Assembly (NCBI GenBank): GCA_964019135.1
Contig: OZ025253.1
Location: forward strand, 32,352,548-32,416,547
Length of the DNA stretch: 64,000 nucleotides
Source of the DNA: Arenicola marina
Taxonomy: Eukaryota > Annelida > Polychaeta > Arenicolidae
Reading direction: 5' to 3'
In this document: piece by piece, positions 38,701 through 45,000 of the stretch
How positions within the stretch are numbered: the stretch's first letter is position 1
Layout: every line of letters starts with the position of its first letter
The notes under the pieces: model-generated
Seen by the model: the letters and a program-made list of their open reading frames with translations, nothing else
Database searches by the model: none
Told to the model about the DNA's origin: nothing
Position numbers and translations under genes: made by a program

Positions 38701-40995
38701 CACTGATAGATAGGCTCCCAGTGGCACCGCTCGAGACCTACGTCTAATCGGTACCAGACATGCTCACACAGCTCCTAAGTTAATCTTGACCTGCAGTCGA
38801 GCACACATTTCTCAGCCGCCCTGTGCCCAATTTCAATCTCAAAGCTCAAATTGTAACCAAGTTATGATCCATCAAATTCCGAAGCGCCTCTCAACGTTCG
38901 ACGTCAAAACAAAACGTTACGACGCCGCACTACGCGGCAACTACGGATCCCACGCCAGCCAGAATGGGGTCTATTCCCCTGCTTTTGACAACGAGGGCCA
39001 GGGAAGTTCCGCAGGGGAATGAAGTTTGGCAGGTTCGATCCGGTCTAATTTTCACTGTGATTAGGTGGTTGACAACTATTTTCTGATAATAATCAGTAAA
39101 TGCTGGTTATTAGACAATATAACCCGAAAATAATGAAAACAAATGCATATGTTGAATATTCATGAATGGAATTAGGTCAATCTTGTATCGTGAGGCTTTT
39201 TGGATGTTGTCTGTATTACTAAAGACTATAGGGCCCGTGGGAAGTGCCAAAATCTCGTAGTCACGATGACTTCATCTGACAAAACTTCCGATTCTGTATG
39301 CTCAATAATACATCAGGTAACATCCAAACAGACTGATCAAATGTTACACTGTTCAAGAACCTGGGGTAACGTACCACTAGGAACACTCTATCAAATTTAA
39401 CAGTTTCCTAATGTGGCCCATCAATAATAACTATGCTATCGCCATTCATATTGCGTAAAAGAACAAGATTGGGGAAGGCCCTGAAAATAATGAAAATTGA
39501 GTTTAAATCGGCAATTGAGGTGGATATACATAAAGTTGATTTCAAAGCAAATGTAAACGCATGTGCTTAATTTATTTTTAAAACTGATTGCAACAACTGC
39601 TGGATAATCAAATATATCAGCCAAGTGTTTCATTGGCAGACTGTGTGATACAACACTTCAAATGTAAACAATAAGGGAATAACATTATTGGTTACATTAT
39701 AATAATGCTACAATAATGGAACCATCAACAGCATATTTAACTGGAAAAAATTTAGATTAAACAGATGAAACATTGAAAGTTAAAGTGTCATTTGCAAACA
39801 AACACATTTGAGCCATATAGTATAATTACTAAAGCAAGATCGTGCTTTAAAACAGATATCTTCCTTACGCTCTTCTTTTCATTTATCCATCCATATATCC
39901 TCTAAGCGCGCTGATGAACTCTGTCGAACTGCGTATCTATGGCCGCTTATCCATGGCCGCGTGTTGTATTGGAATAAGGAGCGGGCAGAATTATTTTTGT
40001 AGCAGAAAGAAATGCGCAGGCAAACCTGCTATTTTGGAAAGCTGAATACTGGTGCTGAGGAAGGAGCTGTCTCATGCGTGATACTTTCAAACGAAGCGGG
40101 GTTGGACTTGTTGCATGGTTGCAAGGGGGCTTGAATTCGTGCATCGTCCCAATGACTTCGCTTCAGTATGTAATTGTCATGGCAAAGAGAGTGACTGAAA
40201 TATTGGATTTGACTCACTCTGTGCATCCGAGAAGTCCAACCACCGTGTCCCTTCTGCAACTCCTTTACTCTGTCGACGTCTGCGTCGATACTTACAAAGT
40301 CTCCGACTTTTATTTCTCCAACCTATGGTAAATAACATACTTTGTAAATGATTGCCTGAGGTAAGTCATGTGTGTCAGTTTTATGGTTGTGATGCCACTG
40401 TATTTGCTTAGTACTATTGCGCCGTCTGTTAAGCGAACACTAACAAATGCATAGATATAAACGGTGCATGTATTGTAGACGGCACGTACCAAAGTCTAAT
40501 CATACCTTCGTTAAGGCTCGCGAGTGTAAACACCACGGGCGCGCTGTCCCATCGAATCGGACCTTGATGTCGCCCTGCTTAGTGATGCCACAGACGGTTC
40601 CCTCCTTTGATATGTACTGCATCAAACAGTCATATATTACATTGCCTTGTAAGCTAAGTGATCGAAAGACATTATCAATTCGCACCTGATAAAACCCAAT
40701 CGGATAAAAACACCGTTTAAGCCATGAAGTTGTAAGCAATATGAAACTATGACATTGTCCAGACTTTGTTTCTAAAATATTTAGAAAATTATAATGTTAG
40801 TGCACATTTGCTGTAGAGCAGACTCTGCTTAGACACGTACTTCCGCCATCTGCGGGTTCCATCCCCCATGACCATCCTGCATGGCCTTCAAGACGTCGAC
40901 ATCCAGGTCCGTACGGACTTTGTCTCCGATCTTAAACAGGTCGCACGCTATTTCCTTTGGCTGCCTATCGGCATTCTTCACCACAGCCGAGGAGG
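4334..40995 (-). CDS. MIB2: MIB2-like E3 ubiquitin ligase, unit 2: MIB repeats plus expanded ankyrin array (about 22 exons, 3' end outside window)
   Basis: Reads 40995 to 4334: three MIB-repeat exons, one linker exon, an A-B ankyrin cassette, then C-D-E ankyrin cassettes repeated four times and the start of a fifth. Splice phases are consistent throughout except between 40218 and 30901, where an exon of phase 0 to 1 is required but was not found; the LINE at 32.5-38.6 kb sits in that gap. No RING is found before the window edge, so the C-terminus should lie to the left of position 1, or the array is incomplete. The first exon lacks an initiator ATG and has an in-frame stop just upstream, so it is internal and needs a 5' partner. 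The RING exon at 41870-42078 fits in phase. Confidence 0.72.
4872..5031 (-). CDS. ankyrin exon, type E2
   Basis: 160 bp, phase 2 in and 0 out, acceptor GCAG, donor CAG/GTATGC. Encodes [19 protein letters not shown] followed by [20 protein letters not shown]. Completes the ankyrin begun in 5249-5322 and adds one more repeat. Confidence 0.8.
5249..5322 (-). CDS. ankyrin exon, type E1 (short)
   Basis: 74 bp, phase 0 in and 2 out, acceptor CTAG, donor CA/GTGAGT. Encodes [20 protein letters not shown]. Its homologue is the 65-bp exon at 15070-15134. Confidence 0.72.
5566..5692 (-). CDS. ankyrin exon, type D
   Basis: 127 bp, phase 2 in and 0 out, acceptor ACAG, donor CAA/GTGAGC. Encodes [20 protein letters not shown] then [19 protein letters not shown]. 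It is very similar to the D exon at 15377-15503 (shared [19 protein letters not shown]), so these two cassettes are probably the youngest duplicates. Confidence 0.82.
6371..6634 (+). CDS. possible small acidic coding exon (weak P2X7-C-like N-terminus)
   Basis: An 87-codon frame with ATG, acidic and low in bias, contains [19 protein letters not shown]. The 'PYRFEP' stretch near the start resembles invertebrate proteins that carry a P2X7-like C-terminal zinc domain, but no such domain follows. It lies in an intron of the opposite-strand ankyrin gene and runs into an inverted-repeat element at 6662. It may be an old gene fragment or chance. Confidence 0.22.
   Translation: MAECGWTAFEQEGDFMGIVVEEGGGADIEGNEIEEETVRLIQQHNRTVQPYRFEPQLESVANQSASAAAEPSDSDNDVAGTVGCQRV
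6662..7090. repeat. inverted-repeat (MITE-like) element
   Basis: The arms at 6662-6703 and 7048-7090 are reverse complements at about 39 of 43 positions, sharing TTCCCACGAGGCAACTTTTCC. The roughly 340-bp interior is GC-richer and non-coding. No clear target duplication was identified. Confidence 0.55.
7738..7892 (-). CDS. ankyrin exon, type C (fourth cassette)
   Basis: 155 bp, acceptor GCAG, donor CT/GTGAGT, phase 0 in and 2 out. Encodes [20 protein letters not shown] and [18 protein letters not shown]. Same length and phase as the other C exons. Confidence 0.8.
8388..8547 (-). CDS. ankyrin exon, type E2
   Basis: 160 bp if the acceptor is ATAG/GGGCGAG, the same length as the E2 exon at 4872-5031; donor CAG/GTACAT. 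The first half ([18 protein letters not shown]) has lost most ankyrin consensus; the second half is typical: [19 protein letters not shown] then GANLNLQ. The frame stays open further upstream, so the 5' edge rests on phase and length. Confidence 0.68.
8722..8781. repeat. (TA)n microsatellite
   Basis: About 60 bp of uninterrupted alternating TA, in an intron. Confidence 0.95.
8890..8951 (-). CDS. candidate degenerate ankyrin exon, type E1
   Basis: 62 bp between a CCACAG acceptor and a TG/GTATGC donor, phase 0 in and 2 out, as required between the D exon at 9322-9448 and the E2 exon at 8388-8547. It encodes [20 protein letters not shown], with little ankyrin consensus. Position, phase and length (compare 65 and 74 bp in sister exons) support it; sequence similarity does not. 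Confidence 0.3.
9322..9448 (-). CDS. ankyrin exon, type D
   Basis: 127 bp, acceptor CAAG/GAGCGC, donor AAG/GTAATT, phase 2 in and 0 out. Encodes [19 protein letters not shown] then [20 protein letters not shown]. Confidence 0.8.
9639..9793 (-). CDS. ankyrin exon, type C (third cassette)
   Basis: 155 bp, acceptor TTAG, donor CA/GTAAGT, phase 0 in and 2 out. Encodes [19 protein letters not shown] and [16 protein letters not shown], close to MIB 'DTPLHDAI'. Confidence 0.83.
9831..10064 (-). mobile_element. tRNA-derived SINE, copy 1 of family 1
   Basis: Reading minus from 10064, it begins tRNA-like: TGGTAGCTCAGTGGGTTAG (A-box type). It ends in a shared 3' body at 9831-9930 (TTTAACCACCTTTGGTCATA on the plus strand). 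Clear relatives lie at 15551-15791 and 62669-62779. It cannot fold as an intact tRNA over its length. Confidence 0.75.
10272..10428 (-). CDS. ankyrin exon, type E2
   Basis: 157 bp, acceptor TTCAG, donor CAG/GTACGT, phase 2 in and 0 out. Encodes [19 protein letters not shown] then [20 protein letters not shown]. It joins in phase to the short exon 15070-15134, 4.6 kb upstream. Confidence 0.8.
11540..11900. repeat. tandem repeat of about 150 bp, two to three copies
   Basis: The phrases AAATGGCCGCCATTTT and TGCAGTTTGACCTG..GAAC, plus a shared AAGAATTC, recur at about 11563/11713 and 11660/11817. This indicates a diverged tandem duplication with a period near 150-157 bp. Confidence 0.6.
12590..13430 (-). 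other. weak candidate two-exon transcript inside the intron
   Basis: A 43-codon open stretch ending in a good donor (AAG/GTAAGA at 13290) contains [19 protein letters not shown] strong acceptor (TTTCATAG) at 12760 opens a 57-codon frame, followed by an AATAAA-like motif near 12520. In phase 0 the join hits a stop within four codons, so any protein would be tiny. Host gene, non-coding RNA and chance all remain possible. Confidence 0.15.
15070..15134 (-). CDS. ankyrin exon, type E1 (short)
   Basis: 65 bp, acceptor TTAG/GGCAAG, donor AG/GTATGA, phase 0 in and 2 out. Encodes [20 protein letters not shown]. Homologous to 5249-5322 but three codons shorter, with the ankyrin LHLA core changed to LFNA. 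Confidence 0.65.
15377..15503 (-). CDS. ankyrin exon, type D
   Basis: 127 bp, acceptor ACAG, donor ACG/GTAAAA, phase 2 in and 0 out. Encodes [20 protein letters not shown] then [19 protein letters not shown]. Closest relative in the window is 5566-5692. Confidence 0.83.
15551..15791 (-). mobile_element. tRNA-derived SINE, copy 2 of family 1
   Basis: The minus strand starts tRNA-like at 15791 (TTTAGCTCAGTGGGTTAG, A box) with a B-box-like GGTTCGTGCC about 50 bases on. The 3' body matches the copy at 9831-10064. About 240 bp and probably full length. Confidence 0.78.
16390..16544 (-). CDS. ankyrin exon, type C (second cassette)
   Basis: 155 bp, acceptor CTAG, donor GC/GTAAGT, phase 0 in and 2 out. 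Encodes [20 protein letters not shown] and [17 protein letters not shown]. Strong ankyrin consensus. Confidence 0.85.
16545..17655. other. AT-rich intron, no gene
   Basis: Very AT-rich, with TA-rich microsatellite-like DNA at 16930-17230. No exon with ankyrin character was found. Confidence 0.6.
17656..17769 (-). CDS. ankyrin exon, type E (single-exon form)
   Basis: 114 bp, acceptor CCAG/GGTGCG, donor CAG/GTATTT, phase 0 in and out. Encodes [20 protein letters not shown] then [15 protein letters not shown]. It matches the second half of the E1+E2 pairs and lacks about 40 codons of them. Confidence 0.82.
17920..18046 (-). CDS. ankyrin exon, type D
   Basis: 127 bp, acceptor GCAG, donor GAG/GTACTG, phase 2 in and 0 out. 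Encodes [20 protein letters not shown] then [18 protein letters not shown]. The '[16 protein letters not shown]' core is the MIB signature at this position. Confidence 0.86.
18536..18621 (-). CDS. ankyrin exon, 3' part of a split type C exon (first cassette)
   Basis: 86 bp, acceptor GCAG/GTCAAT, donor CA/GTAAGT, phase 0 in and 2 out. Encodes [20 protein letters not shown] then SALRGNI. It continues exactly from 29380-29448: 69 + 86 = 155, the length of every unsplit C exon. Confidence 0.78.
18846..19135 (+). repeat. dispersed repeat, copy 1
   Basis: It matches 63490-63800 in the same orientation through many blocks, including GTTGATAAACCAGAATG, CATGTCGTATAACGTAA, CGGTATCTATGGTTA and GTTTGTCG. 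Non-coding; origin unknown. Confidence 0.7.
19136..20759. other. no gene recognised (intronic)
   Basis: Lies between the dispersed repeat and the Gypsy element. Only short unsupported frames on both strands. Confidence 0.5.
20760..20920 (-). repeat. 3' LTR of the Gypsy element
   Basis: 161 bp with ends CGCCA...TGGCG. Differs from 25969-26129 at four positions. Confidence 0.9.
20946..22607 (-). pseudogene. Gypsy integrase region
   Basis: A 534-codon frame. The HHCC zinc domain is visible as HIRFNHAS...CHAC about residues 85-145, preceded by [16 protein letters not shown] sequence now out of frame upstream (frameshift near 22607). The core follows with [14 protein letters not shown] and an [12 protein letters not shown] glutamate (D, D, E). 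A beta-rich C-terminal segment ([12 protein letters not shown]) and an acidic tail end the protein. No chromodomain is recognised. Confidence 0.85.
22547..23290 (-). pseudogene. Gypsy RNase H region
   Basis: A frame of 233 codons begins with the RT thumb/connection ([16 protein letters not shown]) and has the RNase H motifs [16 protein letters not shown] and [12 protein letters not shown], ending [13 protein letters not shown]. It is out of frame with both the RT (near 23300) and the integrase (near 22607). Confidence 0.82.
23293..24372 (-). pseudogene. Gypsy reverse transcriptase region
   Basis: A 359-codon frame. RT motifs: [46 protein letters not shown] and the catalytic [10 protein letters not shown] stop (TAG) separates it from the protease part at about 24374, and a frameshift interrupts it near 23330. 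Confidence 0.87.
24376..25191 (-). pseudogene. Gypsy nucleocapsid-like and aspartic protease region
   Basis: 271 codons. Contains a zinc-knuckle-like [18 protein letters not shown] and the aspartic protease site [12 protein letters not shown], with a later VLAGVPFL flap/helix motif typical of retroviral-type proteases. Confidence 0.8.
25192..25861 (-). pseudogene. Gypsy gag region
   Basis: Begins [20 protein letters not shown], then continues after a frameshift near 25590 ([19 protein letters not shown]) and a stop near 25247. No sequence-level function is assignable beyond its position upstream of protease. Confidence 0.7.
25969..26129 (-). repeat. 5' LTR of the Gypsy element
   Basis: 161 bp, same ends as the 3' LTR. 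Unusually short for Gypsy. It abuts the GATCC minisatellite on its right. Confidence 0.9.
26146..27243. repeat. minisatellite, about 20-bp unit TTGACCC(C/T)TCAGATCCAGA
   Basis: Around 50 diverged units with recurring GATCCAGATTTGACCC. Adjacent to the Gypsy 5' LTR and interrupted by a MITE at 26296-26464. Related blocks lie at 60725-60905 and 63135-63470. Confidence 0.9.
26296..26464. mobile_element. MITE with perfect 16-bp terminal inverted repeats
   Basis: 169 bp bounded by CAGGGGCGGATCTAGG and its exact reverse complement. Flanked by CAATT on both sides (26291-26295, 26465-26469). The CAGGG-type ends suggest a hAT-related element, but hAT duplications are normally 8 bp, so superfamily is uncertain. 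It interrupts the GATCC minisatellite. Confidence 0.85.
27641..27842. repeat. minisatellite, 61-bp unit, about 3.3 copies
   Basis: GAGTTTTGGGCGGACATAAT recurs at 61-bp spacing (about 27668, 27729, 27790). Each unit contains two half-units sharing GCGGACATTTTGCAACGA. Confidence 0.85.
27843..29379. other. no gene recognised (intronic)
   Basis: Contains a GT-then-G run at 28178-28210 and short GTCC-rich repeats near 28030-28100. No ankyrin exon was found between 29380 and 18621. Confidence 0.5.
29380..29448 (-). CDS. ankyrin exon, 5' part of a split type C exon (first cassette)
   Basis: 69 bp, acceptor ACAG, donor TTG/GTTTGT, phase 0 in and out. Encodes [20 protein letters not shown] then DIL. 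The other C exons run on through this point without an intron; the rest of this repeat lies 10.8 kb away at 18536-18621. Confidence 0.75.
29782..29938 (-). CDS. ankyrin exon, type B
   Basis: 157 bp, acceptor CAAG, donor CAG/GTGTGT, phase 2 in and 0 out. Encodes [20 protein letters not shown] then [20 protein letters not shown]. Strong ankyrin consensus. Confidence 0.87.
30415..30560 (-). CDS. ankyrin exon, type A
   Basis: 146 bp, acceptor CAAG/GTTAAT, donor GG/GTAGGT, phase 0 in and 2 out. Encodes [20 protein letters not shown] then [14 protein letters not shown]. Corresponds to the first MIB ankyrins ('TALQVAAYLGQVELIRLLL...DDEGNTALHYAALG'). Confidence 0.86.
30771..30901 (-). CDS. pre-ankyrin linker exon of the MIB family
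   Basis: 131 bp, acceptor TCAG/GTGGCC, donor AGG/GTAAGA, enters needing two bases and leaves in phase 0. Its end, [19 protein letters not shown] then YPDR, matches the MIB helix before ankyrin 1 ('LVVEVALGN...LLRRRPEQV'). Its phase-1 entry does not fit the phase-0 exit of 40218-40322, so at least one exon lies between them. Confidence 0.65.
30902..32465. other. no gene recognised; small repeated segments
   Basis: Two diverged copies of a roughly 70-bp stretch lie near 31330-31400 and 31450-31520 (shared CAACAGGGA..G and CAATTGGC on minus). A segment near 31985-32040 resembles 16190-16240 in inverse orientation. The missing MIB-repeat exon was searched for and not found. Confidence 0.4.
32584..36344 (-). 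pseudogene. LINE ORF2: endonuclease, reverse transcriptase, zinc knuckle
   Basis: It starts at [13 protein letters not shown] (about 36344). A one-base loss in an A-run near 36275 shifts the frame before [10 protein letters not shown]. Endonuclease motifs: [34 protein letters not shown] and TDHSLV. A TGA at about 35012 interrupts the link to the RT. RT motifs: [28 protein letters not shown] and the catalytic [10 protein letters not shown]. The C-terminal CCHC is [18 protein letters not shown]. Confidence 0.9.
36638..36824 (+). mobile_element. tRNA-derived SINE (family 2) inserted in the LINE
   Basis: 187 bp. A box TGGTGTAGTGG and perfect B box GGTTCGAATCC. The acceptor stem does not pair, so it is not a tRNA gene. 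Exact 15-bp target duplication CCTATCTTCTATTTA at 36623-36637 and 36825-36839. It lies between ORF1 and ORF2 of the LINE and is therefore younger than the LINE. Confidence 0.93.
37598..38496 (-). pseudogene. LINE ORF1: coiled coil plus L1-ORF1-like RNA-binding domain
   Basis: A basic N-terminus, then a heptad-rich coiled coil ([20 protein letters not shown]) about residues 85-150. An RRM-like domain with [12 protein letters not shown] and [16 protein letters not shown] follows. A one-base frameshift near 37690 moves the end ([16 protein letters not shown]) into another frame. Matches the transposase-22/L1 ORF1 fold family by eye. Confidence 0.83.
38601..40217. other. no exon confirmed
   Basis: An exon of phase 0 to 1 with the second half of MIB repeat 2 is expected here or in 30902-32465. 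No candidate with correct frame and splice sites was found. Confidence 0.4.
40218..40322 (-). CDS. MIB-repeat exon 3 (second MIB repeat, first half)
   Basis: 105 bp, acceptor ATAG/GTTGGA, donor AGA/GTGAGT, phase 0 in and out. Encodes [20 protein letters not shown] then ELQKGHGGW. The 'VGDxVxx..D.DxVKxLQxGHGxW' pattern is diagnostic of MIB repeats, which bind Notch-ligand tails in known MIB proteins. Confidence 0.88.
40506..40616 (-). CDS. MIB-repeat exon 2 (first MIB repeat, second half)
   Basis: 111 bp, acceptor GCAG, donor AAG/GTATGA, phase 0 in and out. Encodes [20 protein letters not shown] then [12 protein letters not shown], the beta-rich half of an SH3-like MIB repeat ('GKV..I..DGDVxVxxxGxxWxFxPxxL'). 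Confidence 0.85.
40841..40995 (-). CDS. MIB-repeat exon 1 (first MIB repeat, first half)
   Basis: 155 bp with acceptor CTTAAG/CCTCC and donor GAA/GTACGT, phase 1 in and 0 out. Encodes [20 protein letters not shown] then [12 protein letters not shown]. An in-frame TAA overlaps the acceptor, and no ATG precedes the domain, so this must be an internal exon. Phase 1 entry fits the phase 1 exit of the RING exon 875 bp upstream. The polypyrimidine tract is weak. Confidence 0.82.
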
Positions 40996-41029
40996 CTTAA
41001 GCATAATGCAAGCATGATATTGGTGAACA

Positions 41030-41250
41030 CTATTTTATCCAGACTATGTATCACTTATTTGGTATTAAAAAATACTCTTAACATAATAGGAATATGCAGC
41101 ACGATTGTATCCATAACATATCACCTGCCCGGTATCAAACATTATCCTTATTATACTATGAATATGTAGCACGATTTTATCTAGAATATATCACCTGTCT
41201 TATATTAAAAATTATACTTATTATACTATGAATATGTAGCACGATAATAC
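41030..41250. repeat. tandem repeat, 70-bp unit, about three copies
   Basis: GAATATG(C/T)AGCACGAT recurs near 41090, 41160 and 41230 with shared TATCACCTG between. Lies in the short intron between the RING and MIB-repeat exons. Confidence 0.85.
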
Positions 41251-41869
41251 TTAATCAACAATGAACGTTCACTGCTATACCTAGAAGTGTTATCACTCCT
41301 TTTATCGCGGAATAATTATATTGGTCATATTTGATGCGCAGTCATGTCAGTCAAGTTTTTCATCGCTAACTCTAAATTATTTTACTAGTACGTGGGAGGT
41401 GGGTTGGAAAGGGGTGGGGGTCAAGGGATATTTACGTTCCTTGCTTTTCATTTTGCTGGGAAACTGGGAAACTGGGAAAGAGGAAAATAATTCTTCTTGA
41501 ACTTGGAATGAGTTATTAGCGGACCGCCGTTGTCAGTGATTTTCATTGACTGTGAACTGAGAATTTCAAAAAACTAAATAATCGTGAATTGGGAAATCGT
41601 CAATTTATATAATGTATCCGTCCCTTCCGTTGTATGCGGGGAGTTCTCCATTTAAATAATCGTGACCTGGGAACAAAGAAATTTATTATTCGTGATTTGC
41701 AAACACGAACCCCCTCCCACCCCCCTTCAACAAGAGAAACAACTCTGCGATGGGATGCATTGTCTGCAACTTTTATGGACATGTTATGGGTTTTGTACGA
41801 ACTGCGAGTATTAAGTTACAAGTATTTCTAATGACAACAAATTCAGGGTGTAAGTGGCATTTAGAGTAC

Positions 41870-42078
41870 CTGTCGCCAGCTTCTCAGTGATATGTGCGTT
41901 ACACTTGTAACATTCTTTCATTCGTAGACTGCAGTCGCTGCATGTGATCCTGTGACCACAGGGCTTAAATGTCACGCTAGCTGACGCGGCCGAACAGATG
42001 ACACATTCTGGAAACTCAAATGATGAATCGACGGCAGTCGAAGTCCACTGCTCAGTTGATTGAGGTCCGGTGTTGTTG
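41870..42078 (-). CDS. RING finger exon (C3HC4), MIB2-like
   Basis: 209 bp, acceptor TTAG/CAACAA, donor G/GTACTC, phase 2 in and 1 out. A serine/threonine-rich linker precedes CVIC, then CGH, then CSDC, then CYKC, which supplies all eight zinc ligands. RING fingers bind E2 enzymes, so ligase activity is plausible. Without splicing the frame reads 20 further codons to TAA (41811-41813). Vertebrate MIB2 has a second RING after this one; none is seen here. Confidence 0.9.
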
Positions 42079-45000
42079 CTAAGGATTAAATTATACTATA
42101 AGTGTAAATAAACATGAAACAACTAACATTTGTAGCCAAATTTCTGGCATAGTATTATGCTACGATATAACATATAATTGCAGGTGTGTGGCACAAAACT
42201 GTCACTGCCTTAACGTAACACAGCACCAACATATTTGGTGGAAGGAATGTCAATCCAAATCCTAGGGGAACTAATTGGCCGGTTCTATATTGTGTAGTGA
42301 CACTATGACTGCTGTTGTGTCTCATGGCTACGGTTGCCAAGAATAAGTGAGAACACGCATGATCATGTAGCTCCCGGTAACCGTTACCTCAACCAGGCAG
42401 TTTGTTCCAAAACTGTATTAAGTCAACATAACAGAACATCACATCAGTTATAATATTCCAGGTTGCACGGAAAATTGATCCTTGAGTAAAAAGTAAGCTT
42501 TCAGGTAAATTAATTCGTGAAATGCGTACATAATAGACACACAGAAGAGTAGAGGTTCAGGGAGCAAAACTCACGAAATCTAACATATATGGAAAGCGTT
42601 CTGTAACGCTCGTAGCAACGGATATAGTACGACCGCCCGTCTCGTGCGTACCGCGCAACAACTCTTCAAAGGCGAACCTACATTTACGTCACGGAACATC
42701 GACTGACCGCCCCTGATTATTCCTTGGTGTTTTAACTCACATCGGCTAAAAGCAAATTTTCAAATAGCGCTCTCTAATAAACTTAAATTGTATTCTATTT
42801 TCATGGAGTAATATACATGGATTAATATCTTGACAATTCCTTGAACCCCATAACTCGACCATAACAACATATATATAGCACTGATACGTCACCATTAACA
42901 ATTTTGCTACTTAATAGAAAAATTCCATAAAAATTTCACACACCTGGACACCGTCCGAATGGCTTGAATGATCTTGGGGTCGCCAATGAGGTCAAGCACC
43001 GTTTCGTTCTTGCGATTTGGACTTTTAAGATCTGCACCGTGAACCACCAGAAACGCAACGATGGCGCTTTGGAGATGTCGTCCCTGGCCTAGTTCGCCGT
43101 CCAAATCGCTATGTATCTGACCCATTCAAAACCAAAGATAAGGCCACAACCCAAAGCTTTCGCAATGTCCATGTCCATCACATATTTATCGACTTTATAA
43201 TAAACGAGTACAATCCTACGGGAAGTGAGTCAAGTTGTAGGCAAATCTCTACCATACAATTATGTTGGCGTTATTGAAGAAAATATGTCAAATTCCGAAG
43301 ATTTATCAGCCCATCAAACGAACGATAACAAAGTAAAATTATCTTTGTCTGAAAATAAGAATATGTGTCACCATGAGAGAGAAGAATACAGGCGGTAGTG
43401 AGCTTTACGCGAGCGTACCCTTTGTTTGTCGTGATTTTTTTTCAATTTTGTAGCCGCATTATCTGTCTTTCCTTGACATACCTGTCACAAACGCCTTGCA
43501 CCCATCGTTCACGCATGCACACGATATGACAAAATTAAACACTTTCTGGCGCTGCAGTCAAGTTTGTTGCAAGGTACAACCAAAAGCTCAACACCAAAGA
43601 AGGCGTACCTTGGCAATACACGGTGCCGCAGCCAAATCAGTCTCCTCGGGGTTTTCGGATGCCATCAGAGCCAGGTGAGCACAGGTGTTACCGTCGGCGT
43701 CTTTCTCGCAGACACGCGCACCTGTGGAATCTAGAATGGATGAGCTTTCACAAATAGGATGTTTGTCCCTAAATAAATGTAAAACAGCCCAAGAGATTCA
43801 ATGTGCATTAAGTATAACTGGATCCCTTAAGGTGACTTTGACAAATGATGAGAGCGTACAATATCACGTCAAATATGTCGAAGCACGAAAACCGATGTAC
43901 CAAATTGTGAAGAGCACGCAGAGAGCCCAGGCGTGGCCTATATACCTTTGTGGTCGGAATGCGGACTTTAATAATTTTACCATGATTATCGTTGTGTGAT
44001 AACATGTCAAGCAATATATGCATTAATATAAAGTTTGGGGTTACCTACCATGACTAAGAAGGTATTCTATTGTTGCCACTCGCAGACTTGATGCAGCCAA
44101 ATGTAGCGGAGTTTGTTCGCAGTTGTTGGTAATGGCCAAGTCCGCTTTACCCTTTGTAACGTAGACAGGCATTACAGGTAAGACTAGACAGATTGCAGGA
44201 GGTCTACGGAGATAATTTTCGCAACAATGATGAAACACCATAGGACGCTATAATACTCTCTAAGGTAATAATTGAATTTGAGTATTGTCTATGCTGACAT
44301 ACAAATAGAAACAAGAGATATTCGACCATAGGTCGATGACGAAGGTCCGTATATGCGTGTGACAGTTCGGTTAGCTCGTCTGATCGTATGACTTACGGAA
44401 TACATGTCAACAATTGCGAAACAAAGTCACGTTGACGTCATGGGTAAATGTGAATTGATGGCGACGCCAGCTGGTTGTCAGGGCCATTTTCGGCTGAAGG
44501 GGCTAAATACGGCCTTCGACGGCAATGAGGGCACTGTAGGCCGAGCTTAAATGAACATCCAGTTTGAAGTCAAGAGCGCTTGAAGCAATATTATATAGCA
44601 ATATTAACTATGACTTTTACCTTTAATTTATTATGACGTCAAGAAGATAGTCAATAATCACGATGGCTTCTGTTTTCTTAAATATACCTACTTATGTACT
44701 CGGGGGATGGTAGCTATTGCCAAATTAGTTGAGCATTAACCAAGCGCAATCTTTCCTTATCTATGACGTTGACGCACATTTATTTCCCTCGCCTCAATGT
44801 GTCTCTGAAGACAACGTGTCACGTGAAATAAACCGGCAGTCGCCATACCGTATAATATATGATAGTCTAGCAGATAATGTCTTATCAAATTGAACTATAG
44901 TACGTGTCAAGTCAGATTTGACCCTTGACGGCTGTGGCGGACATTTTTGTAAATGACGGAAAATCCGACAGTATTTTGAAAACTGAGAAGGATAAAACAG

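Noticed and set aside
39220..39320. Minus-strand stretch with [20 protein letters not shown] that resembles the missing MIB-repeat half
   Set aside because: The available CAG acceptor gives the wrong frame, a TAG follows at once and there is no suitable donor.
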